Below are positions 1 through 11,639 of a DNA stretch of 64,000 nt, in pieces. Where the stretch lies: the NCBI GenBank assembly GCA_033239525.1, contig BSYO01000009.1, forward strand, positions 15,273,299 through 15,337,298, given 5' to 3'. A model generated the notes under the pieces. That model made no database searches. It saw only the letters and a list, made by a program, of their open reading frames with translations, and was not told where the DNA came from. This DNA comes from Nepenthes gracilis (lineage: Eukaryota; Streptophyta; Magnoliopsida; Caryophyllales; Nepenthaceae). Numbering within the stretch: the stretch's first letter is position 1; each line of letters opens with the position of its first letter. A program made the translations under genes and the position numbers.

Positions 1-950
1 ACGTACATATTATACATATTATAACATGTGGCCTTCACCACTCAAAGCATCACATCGGCTCATCACTAGCTCAACAACCAAACAAATGCTGTGGCTTTAA
101 ACAGAGAGCAATACTCTGTTTTTCGAATCCTTCCAAATCTGGCACGAAGAAATGGAAAATTCCAAATTTCCTCTTGGCACTTCAAACAGGGATTTTGTAT
201 TATTAATTCACAATATTTTGCTCTTGTTTTATTGAAAAATCCTAAAACTTTTAGTCATTTACTAACAGAGCTGTGGCTTTGTTTCCTAATTTTTTCCTTT
301 TTAAACGATTTCTGTAAATCACGGCTTGATAACAAGAATATTAGCATTAATGAGATGAAAGGAAGGGAATTTCTTGCAAAAATTAGGAATTTACTTGCAA
401 AATAAAATAGAAATTTTGCTTGCGACTCATCAACCACAACTACTTACGAAATTACATAGTTATGTTTAACCTGAAAAATGTATTTAACGTATGAAACAAC
501 CCGAAGCCTAAAATCAACAACAATTGCTATCAATTTTGTGCTAAAATTATAAGTACAATAATGCGGCACTGAGGAAGTAGCCATCCTTATCATTTTCAAT
601 TCACTGTGCAACTTGATATCCAAACAGAGCATTAAAAATTCTGTCCCACCATTCTCCATCAATTCCGACCAAAATTATCTAAAATCCTCACTTTACCTTC
701 AAATAAGTAAACAAGGATTTTTGTAGCAAAAATGCACTAGTTATCTTACCCCAATTCATTGTGAATCTTTCGAACCCCACAACCAGAGCCATGTGTCTGT
801 TTCCCTGTTTTTTACCTGACTTTAACTCACGGTAAAATATGGCTGATTTTTTCCAAAATCAAGGCATGCAACAAGAAAATTAATATCAATAATGGGAAGA
901 AAAGAATATACTTGTCTCAATTTTTTATTTTTCTTCCAACAACAGCTGTA
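1..950. other. Unrecognised AT-rich spacer
   Basis: No domain, repeat boundary or RNA gene recognised. Open frames of 60-104 codons occur on both strands, but they begin at non-ATG codons or lack any family resemblance, and they overlap each other, as expected by chance in AT-rich DNA. The last five bases (951-955) belong to the target duplication of the next element. Confidence 0.6.
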
Positions 951-955
951 ATAGC

Positions 956-1429
956 TATAGGCTTCAGCCCAAATTAACGAGTCCGGCCCAGTAGCTGAGC
1001 CGAGTGAGCCAAATGGCTTAATCGAGCCGTATCTGAGCCGAATTCGAGCTGCAGACTGGTTTCGTTATCTTCATTTTCATCGATCGATTTGTAACCATTT
1101 GCCGTTTTACTCAGTTAATTGCTGAAGTATTAGTGGTCCATTTAGTGATGATAACTCTCCCATTAACTCAATTATCAATTATTGGCCGGTTTGAGTTCGA
1201 AACACACGGTTGAGGTGAATTATGGTTTCGCCTATAAATTGAACTTTCTGGTTTTGTCCCTGACACCCAATTCAAGCAATACACCATCTAAAGAAGTGAA
1301 GGAGTGTCCAGAAGCTCGAAGTCGGTCCAAATCTCACGTTAAAAAACAGAGCACGCAAATGGCGGGAGGTATAAAAATCGATTCTATATTCCGCTTTAGT
1401 GATTGTTTTAACCACATTAATGTCTAACA
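956..1429 (+). repeat. 5' LTR of the copia element
   Basis: 474 bp. It matches 6685-7179 nearly end to end. The 3' LTR is 21 bp longer, largely because it has more copies of a short GAGCC-type repeat near its start. The end, GTCTAACA, is followed after two bases by the primer-binding site, which fixes the boundary. Confidence 0.93.
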
Positions 1430-1431
1430 TT

Positions 1432-1444
1432 TGATATCAGAGCC
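1432..1444 (+). other. Primer-binding site (initiator-Met tRNA type)
   Basis: TGATATCAGAGCC lies two bases after the 5' LTR. It differs by one base from TGGTATCAGAGCC, the usual plant retrotransposon site complementary to the 3' end of initiator methionine tRNA. Confidence 0.85.
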
Positions 1445-2580
1445 AGGCTTCAACTCTGCCTTTGCTGTTCTGTGTTTTTTCGATTTTTTTTTAAATTAAA
1501 AAAACCTAAAGTCCTCGTTTTTTTAAAAATTCGGTTCAAACAAGTACTGAAAATCGATGGAAAATTTAATTTCCAAAATTTTCATATATTTTTCATTATT
1601 TATGGTGTTCGTATGATGCTGTTTGAATCGGGTCTGATATTCGGGTCGAGTCGGTCATTGTCGGGTTCGGGTGAAACCGACGAAGGTAGACGACGACTTG
1701 AACGGCGTCGTTTTCTGTTTCAACAGTAATAAACGTTGTCGTTTTGACTTCGGTTTTGAGTTTCTGAACGACGTTGTTTCGTGGAAACGTATTCGGTTAT
1801 AAAACGACGTTGTTCTGTTACAATATTTTTAATAAAAGAAAAAAATTATATCGGTTAATTGGGCCGATTACGTTCTCGGCCCAAAACTGTTTCGAGCGCA
1901 GCCCAAGGTTTCAGGCCCATTATTGTAGCAATGCGCGAATTTAAAATTCGAACGCCACGGGTGAGTTTCGAACGCGGGTCATTTGGGAAAAACGGCGGCG
2001 TTTCACCACTGTGCTGCCGAGCGCCTTGCATTCTTTTTCACATTTAACTTTGTTATGTACGTTTATACTGTATATATATATATTATATATATACGTATAT
2101 ATATTTATATATATATATAATTATATTATTATATATAATGAATAAAATATAATATCCAGAATATAATTATATATATGTATAAAAAATATCTAGTGATTAA
2201 AATAATTTAATTAATTGGGGATTAGCCACAACACCCTTAATTAATAAAATTATTTTTTTATCACGTGTGGTTTAAAGACATAAATTATGGATAATTATTT
2301 TGATATAATAAAATTTATCCCATAGAAAATTTTATTATATTAAATTAATTAATTAGGATGAAATGTCAAATTATTTTTCTTAATTTACCCACAGGGATTA
2401 AAAATAGAATATAATTTTATAATTTTATTATAAATTTAGACATGAATCTATTGGAATTAAAATTTAGCCCACATATAATTTTTTTGTCTATTGATTCATG
2501 ATGTATATTTTACATTGGTAAAATATAATTCTGTAATTTGTTAGCCTCATTTATTGGATGTTAAACATGTATTTATTTTT
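1445..2580 (+). other. Copia untranslated leader with an AT tract
   Basis: No coding domain recognised between the primer site and gag. It contains repeated AACGACGTTGTTTCG-like motifs around 1690-1815 and a TA-rich simple repeat at about 2070-2170. It is longer than in many copia elements, so it may include an older insertion that I cannot delimit. Confidence 0.5.
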
Positions 2581-2589
2581 ATACAACTA

Positions 2590-3347
2590 TTCAATCTGTA
2601 AATCTTTCCGATATTAGATGTGAAATTTTCGAACTGAAAGGTGACAACTATAAAGTGTGGAATGAGATAATTCTTCTTCACTTAGGGTGGCTGGATATCG
2701 ATTACGCTATCCAAAAAGACAAACCACCTGTTCTTACCCTTACCAGCACTCCGAACGAGGTAACTCTTTATGAACGTTGGGAGCGATCTAATCGCCTCAG
2801 TTTAATGTTCATAAAGACAAAAGTTTCTATTGGTATTCATGGTTCTGTCGACCAGCATACTAAAGTGTGGAATTTACTGAAGTCTATAAATGAGTAATTT
2901 GTGACTTCAGATAAAGCACTTGTAAGCACCCTAATAATGAAGTTTTTATCTATTAGGCTCACCAGTGTTAACGGTGTGCGTGAGCATATAATGTAGATGA
3001 GGGATCTAGCAACTCAATTAAAAAGCTTATAGGTAAAAATGTCTGAACCTTTCCTTGTGCATTATATTCTAAATTTACTTCCACCACAATATAAACCTTT
3101 TAAAATCTTTTATAAGACACATAAGGATAAATGGTCAATCAATGAACTCATGACCATGTGTGTTCAAGAAGAAGGAAGGCTCATGATGGAGCAAATTGAG
3201 AGCGTCTACATGGTCAAGGATGAAAGGTTCAAGACACAGGCCAAACTAAAGGGAAAAAGTAAAGTACCTCCCCAATCTGATATCAAGAAAGAGTCCAAGT
3301 GCTTCTTCTGTAAAAAGAAGGGATACGTTAAGAAGGATTGTATCTAG
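2590..3347 (+). pseudogene. Copia gag remnant
   Basis: The nucleocapsid/capsid polyprotein of the copia element. A gag-type N-terminus is readable from about 2600 (residues GDNYKVWNEII near 2640), followed by a stop at 2895, further frame breaks, and then an open stretch at 3039-3347. The last part ends in a zinc knuckle, CFFCKKKGYVKKDC, at about 3300-3342. The invariant histidine of CX2CX4HX4C is a tyrosine here, so RNA binding would be impaired. The stops and the altered knuckle show it is no longer functional. Confidence 0.85.
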
Positions 3348-3419
3348 TATCAGAATTGACTTGAAAAAAAAGGTAATTCATTCTCTTTTATATATTATGA
3401 ATCTAATATAGTTAATATT

Positions 3420-3980
3420 GCACATAACACATGGTGGATTAACTCTGGTTCTACAATCCATATTTTAAATTCCTTACAGGGCTTGCAAAACCTAAGGAAA
3501 CCAGTGGGCAGTGAACAATGCATCTTCTCCGGAAACAAGATGCGTTCACATGTGGAGGCTATTGGCACATGCAGTTTAATTTTGAGTAGTGATTTTGTTT
3601 TGACACTTGAAATGACCTTTTACATTCTAAATTTCTCTAAAAATTTGATTTCTGTTTCAAGACTTGTACACTATAGATATTCCATAACATTTTCAGACTC
3701 ATTCTTCAGTTTATATTGTAAGTCTGATATTATTGGGAATGGTACACTGTCTGATGGTTTTTATTGTTTAAATTTATAAAATAATACCTCTTTCAATACT
3801 ATGCATGCTAATATTAGAATTAAACGATATGTTATGAATGAATGTTCCTCTATGTTATGGCATAGGAGATTAGGTCATATCTTTATTGATAGAATCAAAA
3901 GATTAGTAAATGATAGAGTACTTAGTACTCTAGATTTTATTGACTTTGAAACTTGTGTGGATTGTATTAAAGAAAAGTAA
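3420..3980 (+). pseudogene. Copia protease and GAG-pre-integrase remnant
   Basis: Around 3430-3456 the sequence encodes WWINSGSTIHI, the copia aspartic protease active-site region. The catalytic aspartate (normally D-S-G) is replaced by asparagine. The open stretch 3483-3779 continues the protease, and about 3790-3980 encodes the histidine- and cysteine-containing pre-integrase region (LWHRRLGH-like at about 3857, then a CVDCI pair) before a stop at about 3978. Confidence 0.8.
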
Positions 3981-4760
3981 ACCAACAAGACTAATAAAAA
4001 TGCCAAGAGGAGTTCGGACATATTAGAAATTATACATACTGACATTTATAATCCTGATATAGACTCACATGGCCCAAAATATTTTATCACCTTTATTGAT
4101 GACTTCTCAAGATATATGTATCTCTACTTGTTGCATAATAAATATGAAGCATTAGATATTTTTAAATTATTTAAAATAGAAGTAGAGAAATAATCTAGAA
4201 AAAATATCAAAATTATGAGATCAGATAGAGGTAGAGAGTATTATAGTAGATATACTAAATATGGATAAATGCCTGGTCCATTTGTAAAGTTTCTTCAAGA
4301 ATATGAGATTGTTGCCCAATACACCGTGCCTGGTTCTCCGGACCAAAATGGTGTAGCAGAAAGAAGAAACTGAACATTATTGGATATGGTGAGGAGTATG
4401 CTTAGTAACTCCGAAATTTTAAAATTTTTATGGAGTGAAGCTCTTAAAACGACGGTGTATATATTAAACCGGGTCCCAACAAAAGTTATTCCAAAAACTC
4501 CTTTTGAGTTATGAAAAGGTTGGAAATCGAGTTTACAACATGTACGCATATGGGGATGCCCATCCGAAGTAAAAGTTTATAACCCACAAGAGAAGAAGTT
4601 TGATCCAAGGACTATTAGTGGGCATTTTATTGGATATGTTGAACGGTTCAAGGGATACAGATTTTTCTGTCCATCTCACACCACTAGAAATGTGGAATCA
4701 AGAAATATAAAATTTCTTGATAATGACTTAATGAGTGGGAGAAAATGATCAAGAACTGAT
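3981..4760 (+). pseudogene. Copia integrase remnant
   Basis: The integrase core (DDE family) is readable with stops. The first catalytic region is near 4036 (IHTDIYNPDIDSHGPKYF), followed by IDDFSRYMYLYLL near 4096. The second catalytic aspartate lies in MRSDRGREYYS near 4215, and the third-residue region SPDQNGVAERRN near 4335. The C-terminal part (FKGYRFFCPSH) ends near 4740. In-frame stops occur at about 4192, 4265, 4372 and 4514. Confidence 0.85.
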
Positions 4761-4959
4761 CATTTGGTTTCTCAACCCTCCACTTCATATGATAGGTTGA
4801 TTGATGAACACAACACCCCTCAAGATCAATCTGGCGTTGAATAACCAATCAATGTCATTCCATAAAATACTGATTCTATTCCAGTTGACCATGAAATTCA
4901 GGATTTATCTGAAATAGTTGTACAACATACTCCTGTTGAGGATGATGATACAACATTAA

Positions 4960-6388
4960 GAAGGTCTTCTAAAATAAGAAAGTCAGCAATCCCTGGTGAT
5001 TATATAGTATATCTGGAAGAGTCTGACTATAATGTGAGAGCTAAAAATGATCCTGAAACGTTTTCATAAGCCATGAATTATAATGAATCACAATTATCGT
5101 ATAATACTATGAAAGAAGAGATGAGTTCCATGAGTAGTAATGGAGTTTGGGATCTTGTTAAATGGCCTAAATGGGCGAAAGCCATAGAGTGTAAATGAGA
5201 TTTTAAAAGAAAGAAAGACTCATTAGGTAATATCGAAAGATATAAGGTAAGACTCGTTGTTAAGGGATATACTCAAAAGGAAGGGATTAATTACGAGAAG
5301 ACTTTTTCTCCTGTATCTAAAAAGGACTCTCTTCGCATAATTTTGACATTTTTGGATCAATGTATATACCAGAAAGTCAGTGGAAGTAAGACTTGTTTTT
5401 TTGTCTTATATGTGGATGATATTTTACTTGCATCCAATGATAAATGGTTGTTGTATGAGGTGAAACAATTTCTCGCTAAAAAATTTAAAATGAAGGATAT
5501 GGGTGATGCATCTTATGTCGTTGGCATAAAGATACATCGAGACAGACCGCGTTGTATTCTGAGTTTGTCTCAAGAGACATATATCAATAAAGTTTTACAG
5601 GGATTTCGGATGAAAGATTGTTTACCAAGTGTAGCACCGATTGTGAAGGGTGATAGGCTCAATTTGAGCCAATGCCCGAAAAATGATTTGGAACGGGAAC
5701 AGATCAAAAACATTCTGTATGCTTCCGTTATTAAAAGTTTGATGTATGCTCAGGTATGTACAAGACCTGACATAACATTTACAGTTGAAATGTTGGGAAG
5801 ATTTCAGAGTAATCTAGGAATCAAACACTAGAAAGCTGCCAAGAAAGTCATGAGGTATCTTCAAGGTATAAAAGACTACATCTTACATATATACGGACCG
5901 ACAATTTGAAAGTATTGGGGTACTCCGATTCAGACTTCGCTGGATGCGTTGATTCACGTAAATCAACATCCGGTTACATATTTTTATTTGCCGACGAAGT
6001 TGTATCCTAGCGGAGTGCAAAGCAAACTTTGATTGCTACTTCCACTATGGAGGCAGAGTTCATTGTTTGTTTCGAGGCTACAAAGTATGGTGTATGGATG
6101 AGGAATTTCATGTCTAGACTTAGAGTGGTTGAATCCATCTCAAGGTCTTTGAAGATATTTTGTGATAATTCAGCTGCTGTTTTTCTGGCTAAAAATAATA
6201 AAAGTAGTAGTCGAAGTAAACACATCGACATTCAATTTTTAGCCATAAAGGAGCGCATTAAAGGAAAGGAAATTGCTATTGAGCATATCAGCACTGAATT
6301 GATGATCGCTGATCCTTTGACAAAGGACATGCCACCATTAAGGTTAAAGGATCTTGTAACTGAAATGGGATTGAGTTCCATTTTGTAA
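4960..6388 (+). pseudogene. Copia reverse transcriptase and RNase H remnant with internal deletion
   Basis: The start of the reverse transcriptase is readable near 5070-5340 ([20 protein letters not shown] at about 5256). At about 5345 it jumps directly to residues [20 protein letters not shown], then the catalytic YVDDIL near 5410. The segment between them in the family, which holds the first catalytic aspartate (the MDVKTAFLNG-type motif), is absent, so the enzyme would be inactive. The open part 5343-5831 continues through the RT thumb. RNase H follows at about 5880-6388, with SDSDFAGC near 5925 and ATSTMEAEFIV near 6030, ending with a natural-looking stop at 6386-6388. Stops and a frameshift separate the two. 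Confidence 0.88.
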
Positions 6389-6674
6389 TTTTCATTGTAT
6401 GGACAATGATGTTGTTAATTCCTATTCTATTGTTGTGATGTTTTTTAAAATTGTGTACACATTTATTGATTTGAGAATATCATTAAGTTGGACAAAGAAT
6501 AAACATATGGTTTATTCATAAATTAAAGTACCGGATGACTTGAAAAATATAATATATTATAATACATGGAAGATATTACTCATTATTAGAGGACTTATCG
6601 CCATAATTTGTATATTTGTTTCTTAAGTTTGAGAATTGATGAGTTTGGTTATCAGATCAAGTTAAACATAGACC

Positions 6675-6684
6675 AAGTGGGAGA
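6675..6684 (+). other. Polypurine tract of the copia element
   Basis: AAGTGGGAGA immediately precedes the 3' LTR. This is the usual plant copia plus-strand priming site. Confidence 0.85.
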
Positions 6685-7179
6685 ATTAGGCTTCAACCCA
6701 AATTAACGAGTCCGGCCCATTAGCCGAGCTGAGCCGAGCCGAGCGAGAGCCGAGTGAGCCAAACGGCTTAATCGAGCCGGATTTGAGCCGAATTTGAGCC
6801 GCAGACTGGTTTCATTCTCTTCATCTTCCTCGATCGATTTGTAACCATTTGCCGTTTTACTGAATTAATTGCTGAAGTATTAGTGGTCCATTTAGTGATG
6901 ATAACTCTCCCATTAACTCAATTATCAATTATTGGCCGGTTTGAGTTTGAAACGCACGGTTAAGGTGAATAATGGTTTCGCCTATAAATTAAACATTCTG
7001 GCTTTGTCCCTGGCACCGAACTCAAGCAATACACCATCTAAAAGAGTGAAGAAGTGTCCAGAAGTTCGAAGCCAGTCCGAATCTCATGTTCAAAAATAGA
7101 GCACGCAAATGGCGGGAGGTATAAAAATCGATTCTATATTCCGTTTTAGCGGTTGTTTTAACCACATTAACGTCTAATA
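6685..7179 (+). repeat. 3' LTR of the copia element
   Basis: 495 bp, matching the 5' LTR with scattered substitutions. It has extra GAGCC-type repeats near 6725-6760. It is followed at 7180-7184 by ATAGC, the copy of the target duplication. Confidence 0.93.
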
Positions 7180-7184
7180 ATAGC

Positions 7185-7436
7185 AACCTCATTTTCTAAC
7201 CCCACTGTTTCCTTAAGTAGTGAGGATCGGTTTAGGATTTCATTGGGTTTCCATTTAGAGCACCGATTTCTTCCTTCTTTGGCTTGTCCAATCGCGCCGT
7301 TCCTCTCTCTCTCTCTCCTCTCATTTCCTTCTCCTTCTTCTTTCTTTCTTCCTTTACCTCATTTTTCTTCCTTTCCTTTCTTTTATCTTATTGTGTATTT
7401 TTATTTATTTACTTAATCTATTATATATATATATTC

Positions 7437-7486
<50 letters not shown>

Positions 7487-7789
7487 TTTATTTTTGTTCC
7501 TCTATTATTTGGCTAATATAAGATAACCGTAAATATTAAAATCCTTTAAAATAATGGCTAGATCAAGTTTAAGTACTAAAACTTCAGCCCATTTAGCCCA
7601 ACTTAAGAAATTACCCAATTAAATATCTATATTTATTTATTTATTTTTAAATGTAACTCAATAATTTCTATAAAATTTGTAATAAAAAATCTGAAAATAT
7701 TCAGGGTGTTACATGAATCCTAAAACAGATGCCAAATAGAAGTCAAAAGATTAGTTAAGTGCCACTGAAACGATGTGTTTCACCAAAGA
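7185..7789. other. Spacer with a CT-rich tract and an ATT microsatellite
   Basis: Between the copia element and the gypsy element. A pyrimidine-rich stretch lies at about 7300-7385, and an uninterrupted (ATT)n run at about 7441-7484. The apparent 80-codon frame at 7284-7526 is a product of these simple repeats and is not a gene. Confidence 0.8.
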
Positions 7790-7794
7790 CATCT

Positions 7795-10104
7795 TATCAC
7801 GAACCCAAACTAACTAGATCAATTAAATAATTAAATATATTTTAATTATTATTCTTATAATTTTTAAACCGTGGTGAACACAAAATATACAAAAACACTA
7901 CAAAATTTTATAATCCATATAGGATTTTATCAGATAATATAAATATAAAATACTCTATAAATAGTCGTAAGGGGATAACCAAACAAAGACAATGACTCAT
8001 CAACATAAGAAATTGACCCAACAAATTCTTAATATACAAAACCATGGCCTACGCTTGGCCGACTCTAACATCCCAGATCAATCCAAGCAAAATCTATTCA
8101 TACCCAATACATGGTTGATAATATCAAAGTCCAAGATATGACATTCGCCAGGGGTTGAAAGTTTTCATGCTACTGCGATGAAGTTGAGCCTCTACTCTGA
8201 AGGGATAAAATAAAAAAATGAATCTAATAATCAACAAGTATTATAGATAAACAAATGAGTCCAAAGATTTCAAAAGGAGGGACAAATAGATAAATTCAAA
8301 CTGTCGATAAATAAAAATTTTAGATCTAAAATCCAATGGTAATCTTGTACTCAAATCAAATATTCAAATATAAAACAAATATCCAAATCAGAAAATAGTT
8401 TTCATTGGGACGTATATATATATAAAGAACAGAAGTGATCTGGAATGATTCCAATATGCCAATATCCAATCCAAGTCCAAGTTCAAATCTAAGGTCCAAT
8501 CAACTCGTAATTTGAGGCAGAATCCAATAGCCGGATGATCTAATAGTGTGTGTAGAAGTTGAAGCAGCATCACGATAAATTTTTTAAAGGTTTGGATCAA
8601 AATATATAGTCAAATGATTCATACGATACATACCAAGCTAAATTATAGGCAAAATCGGCGAATCTCAAATCCAAATCTAATACAAATCTATGCATAGATA
8701 CAAAATCATACACCAAATTAAGCTTCAATTATTTAAAGACTAACTTAAGTAAGGATTATACATAATCCGATTAATCTTAGGCCAAATCAAATGCAAATTT
8801 GAGCGCATGAATGGCCATCCATATACTCTGTACTTATGGATAAAGTTGATTAGAATTATTTGTCACCCACGATTTTGGGTGTAATTTTTAAATTTATCAG
8901 ATATATTAAAATATTTGAATATATTCTAAGGTCAAGTTAAATTATCCAAATGGAAATGGTCACTATTTCAAATATTTTCTGCCGGCAGAAAGGGATTTCT
9001 AATTAACAAATATCTTTCCGTCGGAAGTTGGGCAGATTATCCAATATCCAAATCCAAATATAGTGACCATGACTCGACACGTGCATGTAAAAATATATGG
9101 CCCATACAATATTTGTGTATATTTTTGTTACACATACTGATATAAATATATACACAATATCCAGTAAATTTTTCGAGCTTTCAGAAAGTAGTAAATTTTA
9201 AAAATCATAAAATTCATATCCAAAACCCCAAAAATCAACCAATGAATTATATATGCATGTTCAGAATAAACAGAATGAGTGTATAAAAATACCTGCATGT
9301 TAGTAAAAATTCCAAACAGTATCCAAAATACATTAAAAATTAAATCAGACCAAGAATAGGGGTTACAGATACTTGTTTCGACCTTATATTCCTCAAATCT
9401 AAAAAATGGATGCTTTGAGGTAACGAATCACGCGCTGCTTCCTTTGCCCTGCACCTCCCGCGTTGGACCCATGCCATGTCTCTCTATGCAGTGTTGCCGC
9501 ACAGCCACAACTCACTCACAGCCGTTGCCAGTCACTGGCGTGCCACCACTGGCCGCCATTGACCACCGTTGCTTCACCCTCGTACACCACCGCTGCGATT
9601 GCTGCTTACAACACTATCAGCCACTTCGATGACTTCCTCACTAAGCACCACCACCGACCCACTTCTAGCCATCGACAACCATTCTCACCGCGCCGCCGTC
9701 GCCTACAACTGTTGCTTCCTTCTTCATCCTTGCACAGCACCAAAAAATGGCGCCCTGATTTTCCTTCTCTCTCCTCACTTTTTCTCTCACCCTCTCTCTC
9801 CCCTGCTCTGCCATTCCAGAGCCACCCCAAAATCCCCTTAAAATGATTATTTTATTTTATTTTCATATCTTCAAACAACCCCCTTTTCTTATCTTATCTT
9901 ATCTTCTGTTACCTTTTTTTTAAACCAAATAATATATATATATATACCTCTATCGAATACCCTCGAATGTGTAACGAGTGCCAAGCTGCAAATTTGGATA
10001 TTCCTTTAAAATTTTACGATATTAAATTAATTTTTTAAAACGTTTAATTTATCTAAAATCTCAATAAATATTAAAATATTTTTAATGAGGTTTGAGATAT
10101 TACA
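7795..10104 (-). repeat. 3' LTR of gypsy element 1 (left side)
   Basis: 2310 bp, homologous over its length to 14771-17102. Its plus-strand end TTACA reads TGTAA on the minus strand, the canonical TG start. It contains a GC-richer, CCACC-rich island at about 9430-9840 within otherwise AT-rich sequence and a short run of TTATC repeats near 9889-9906. The small open frames in this island are not genes: the same region of the other LTR has different breaks. Confidence 0.9.
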
Positions 10105-10120
10105 TTCTCCCCACCTTACA
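10105..10120 (-). other. Polypurine tract of gypsy element 1
   Basis: On the minus strand the sequence TGTAAGGTGGGGAGAA immediately precedes the LTR start TGTAATATC. This is the expected place for plus-strand priming. Confidence 0.8.
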
Positions 10121-10149
10121 AAAATTTCATCCTTGAAATTTTACGTTCA

Positions 10150-11350
10150 TCAATCATCGAACAAATAAGAAAAATTCTCCTGAATTTCTTCCTCGCGTTC
10201 CTTGGTTGCCTCTTCAGCCGAATAATTTATCCGCAATACTTTAACTAACGAAATAACTTTATTCCTCAACACTTGATCCTTTCGATCCAAAATCCGAATA
10301 GGGGCCTCAACATATAACATATTCTGATTTATCTCTAAAGGTTCAAATTTGATAATATGGGAAGGATCGTACACATATTTCCTTAACATAGAAACATAAA
10401 AAATATCATGACAATCGGTTAGGTTCGGAGGCAAAGCCAATTTATAGGGCACCTCTCCAACCCACTCCAAAATTTCAAATGGTCCAATGAATCTTGACTT
10501 CAATTTACCCTTAACTCGGAATCTCGAAATTTCTTTCGTTGGGGATACCTTTAGGAACATGTGATCACCTATTCCAAACTCCAGATCTGATCTCCTCCTA
10601 TCGGCATAACTCTTCTGACAACTTCGGGCATCACTTAACCGATCCCTAATGATTATGATCTTTTCCATTGAATCCTTGACGATGTTGGGACCTAACACAC
10701 TACGGTCCCCGATTTCTTTCCAATTGATTGAAGATTTACATTTTTGTTCGTACAAAGCCTTGAACGGAGCCATCCCAATACATGATGATAGCTATTATTG
10801 TAGGTGAATTCAACGAGAGGCAGATAACAATCCCACGAGCCTCCCATCTCCAAAACCGACGCTCTCAACATATCTTCTAATATTTGAATAGTCCTTTCGA
10901 ATTGGCCGTTCGTCTGCGGATGAAAGGTTGAACTCAATGAAGGCTGGGTACCCAATTCCCTATGCAAGCTTTTCTAGAATTTCGACGCAAATCTAGGATC
11001 TCGATCAGACACAATTGAAGTCGGAATACCATGCAATCGTACAATCTCATTGATATACAAATGAGCCAATTTATCTCTGAAATACGTCATTCGAATCGAC
11101 AAGAATTGGGCTGACTTTGTCAGTCGATCCACAATCGTCCAAATGGAATCCATGTTCTTCGTTGTCCTCAGCAATTCTGAAACAAAATCCATCGCGATAT
11201 GTTCCCACTTCCAACTGGAAACTGGCAAAGGATATAAGAGTCCTAGAGGCCTTTTATGTTCTGCCTTTACTTTTTGACACACGATGCATCTAGTCACGAA
11301 AGTTACAATTTTTCTTCTCATGTTCCGCCACCAGAAGGCCTTCTTCATAT
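10150..11350 (-). pseudogene. Gypsy 1 integrase and chromodomain-like C-terminus remnant
   Basis: The integrase zinc-binding tail is at 10974-11348 (TRCIVCQKVKAEH, giving the C-x2-C pair), followed by the core with MDFVSELL, DRLTKSAQFL and VSDRDPRFASKF. A stop separates this from 10692-10967, which carries the TFHPQTNGQFERTI region with the third catalytic residue. After another frame change, 10150-10773 encodes the integrase C-terminus (VYDPSHIIKFEPLEI) and a tail ending near EEATKEREEEIQENFSYLF. This resembles the degenerate chromodomain of Tekay-type elements. The 207-codon last stretch is the longest open part of this element. Confidence 0.85.
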
Positions 11351-11639
11351 CCTAGTATATCTTATTCTCATTAGGACGAATTGTGTACCTCGATCTATAG
11401 GCTTCATTTAGGGCTTCATCCTTCAACTCTCCAAGTTCTTGTACGTAAATCTGATTTCAAAAATATAAAATCTCGTTATTCCAAAAATGGAATTATGCTC
11501 GGAATTCCTGATCTAATTCTCCCGCAATCTCCACCAAATATTGATCCAGCATCTGTTTCTTTTTCATTTTCTTCAAAATTTATAGCTGTACTTGAAAGTA
11601 TAATAACATCATTCTTGATCCCTAGGAGTGCAACCCAAT

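Larger units (their letters stand above)
956..7179 (+). mobile_element. Complete, inactive Ty1/copia LTR retrotransposon
   Basis: The element is about 6.2 kb. Two direct LTRs (956-1429 and 6685-7179) are flanked by the 5-bp duplication ATAGC at 951-955 and 7180-7184. A primer-binding site matching the initiator-Met tRNA type follows the 5' LTR, and a purine tract (AAGTGGGAGA) precedes the 3' LTR. The order of domains is gag with a zinc knuckle, protease, integrase, reverse transcriptase, RNase H. Integrase lying before reverse transcriptase marks Ty1/copia. Every domain has stops, frame changes or lost catalytic residues, and the reverse transcriptase has an internal deletion, so the copy cannot move by itself. 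The LTR ends are not canonical: the 5' LTR ends in CA and the 3' LTR in TA, and both start with a decayed TG. Confidence 0.93.

Noticed and set aside
1182..1427. 81-codon frame as a gene
   Set aside because: It is inside the copia 5' LTR and begins at a non-ATG codon.
7284..7526. 80-codon frame rich in Ser, Phe and Tyr
   Set aside because: It is a product of CT-rich and ATT simple repeats.
9444..9846. Overlapping open frames of 60-127 codons read as a gene
   Set aside because: They lie inside an LTR of gypsy element 1. The matching part of the other LTR (16361-16842) has different breaks, and no frame is conserved.
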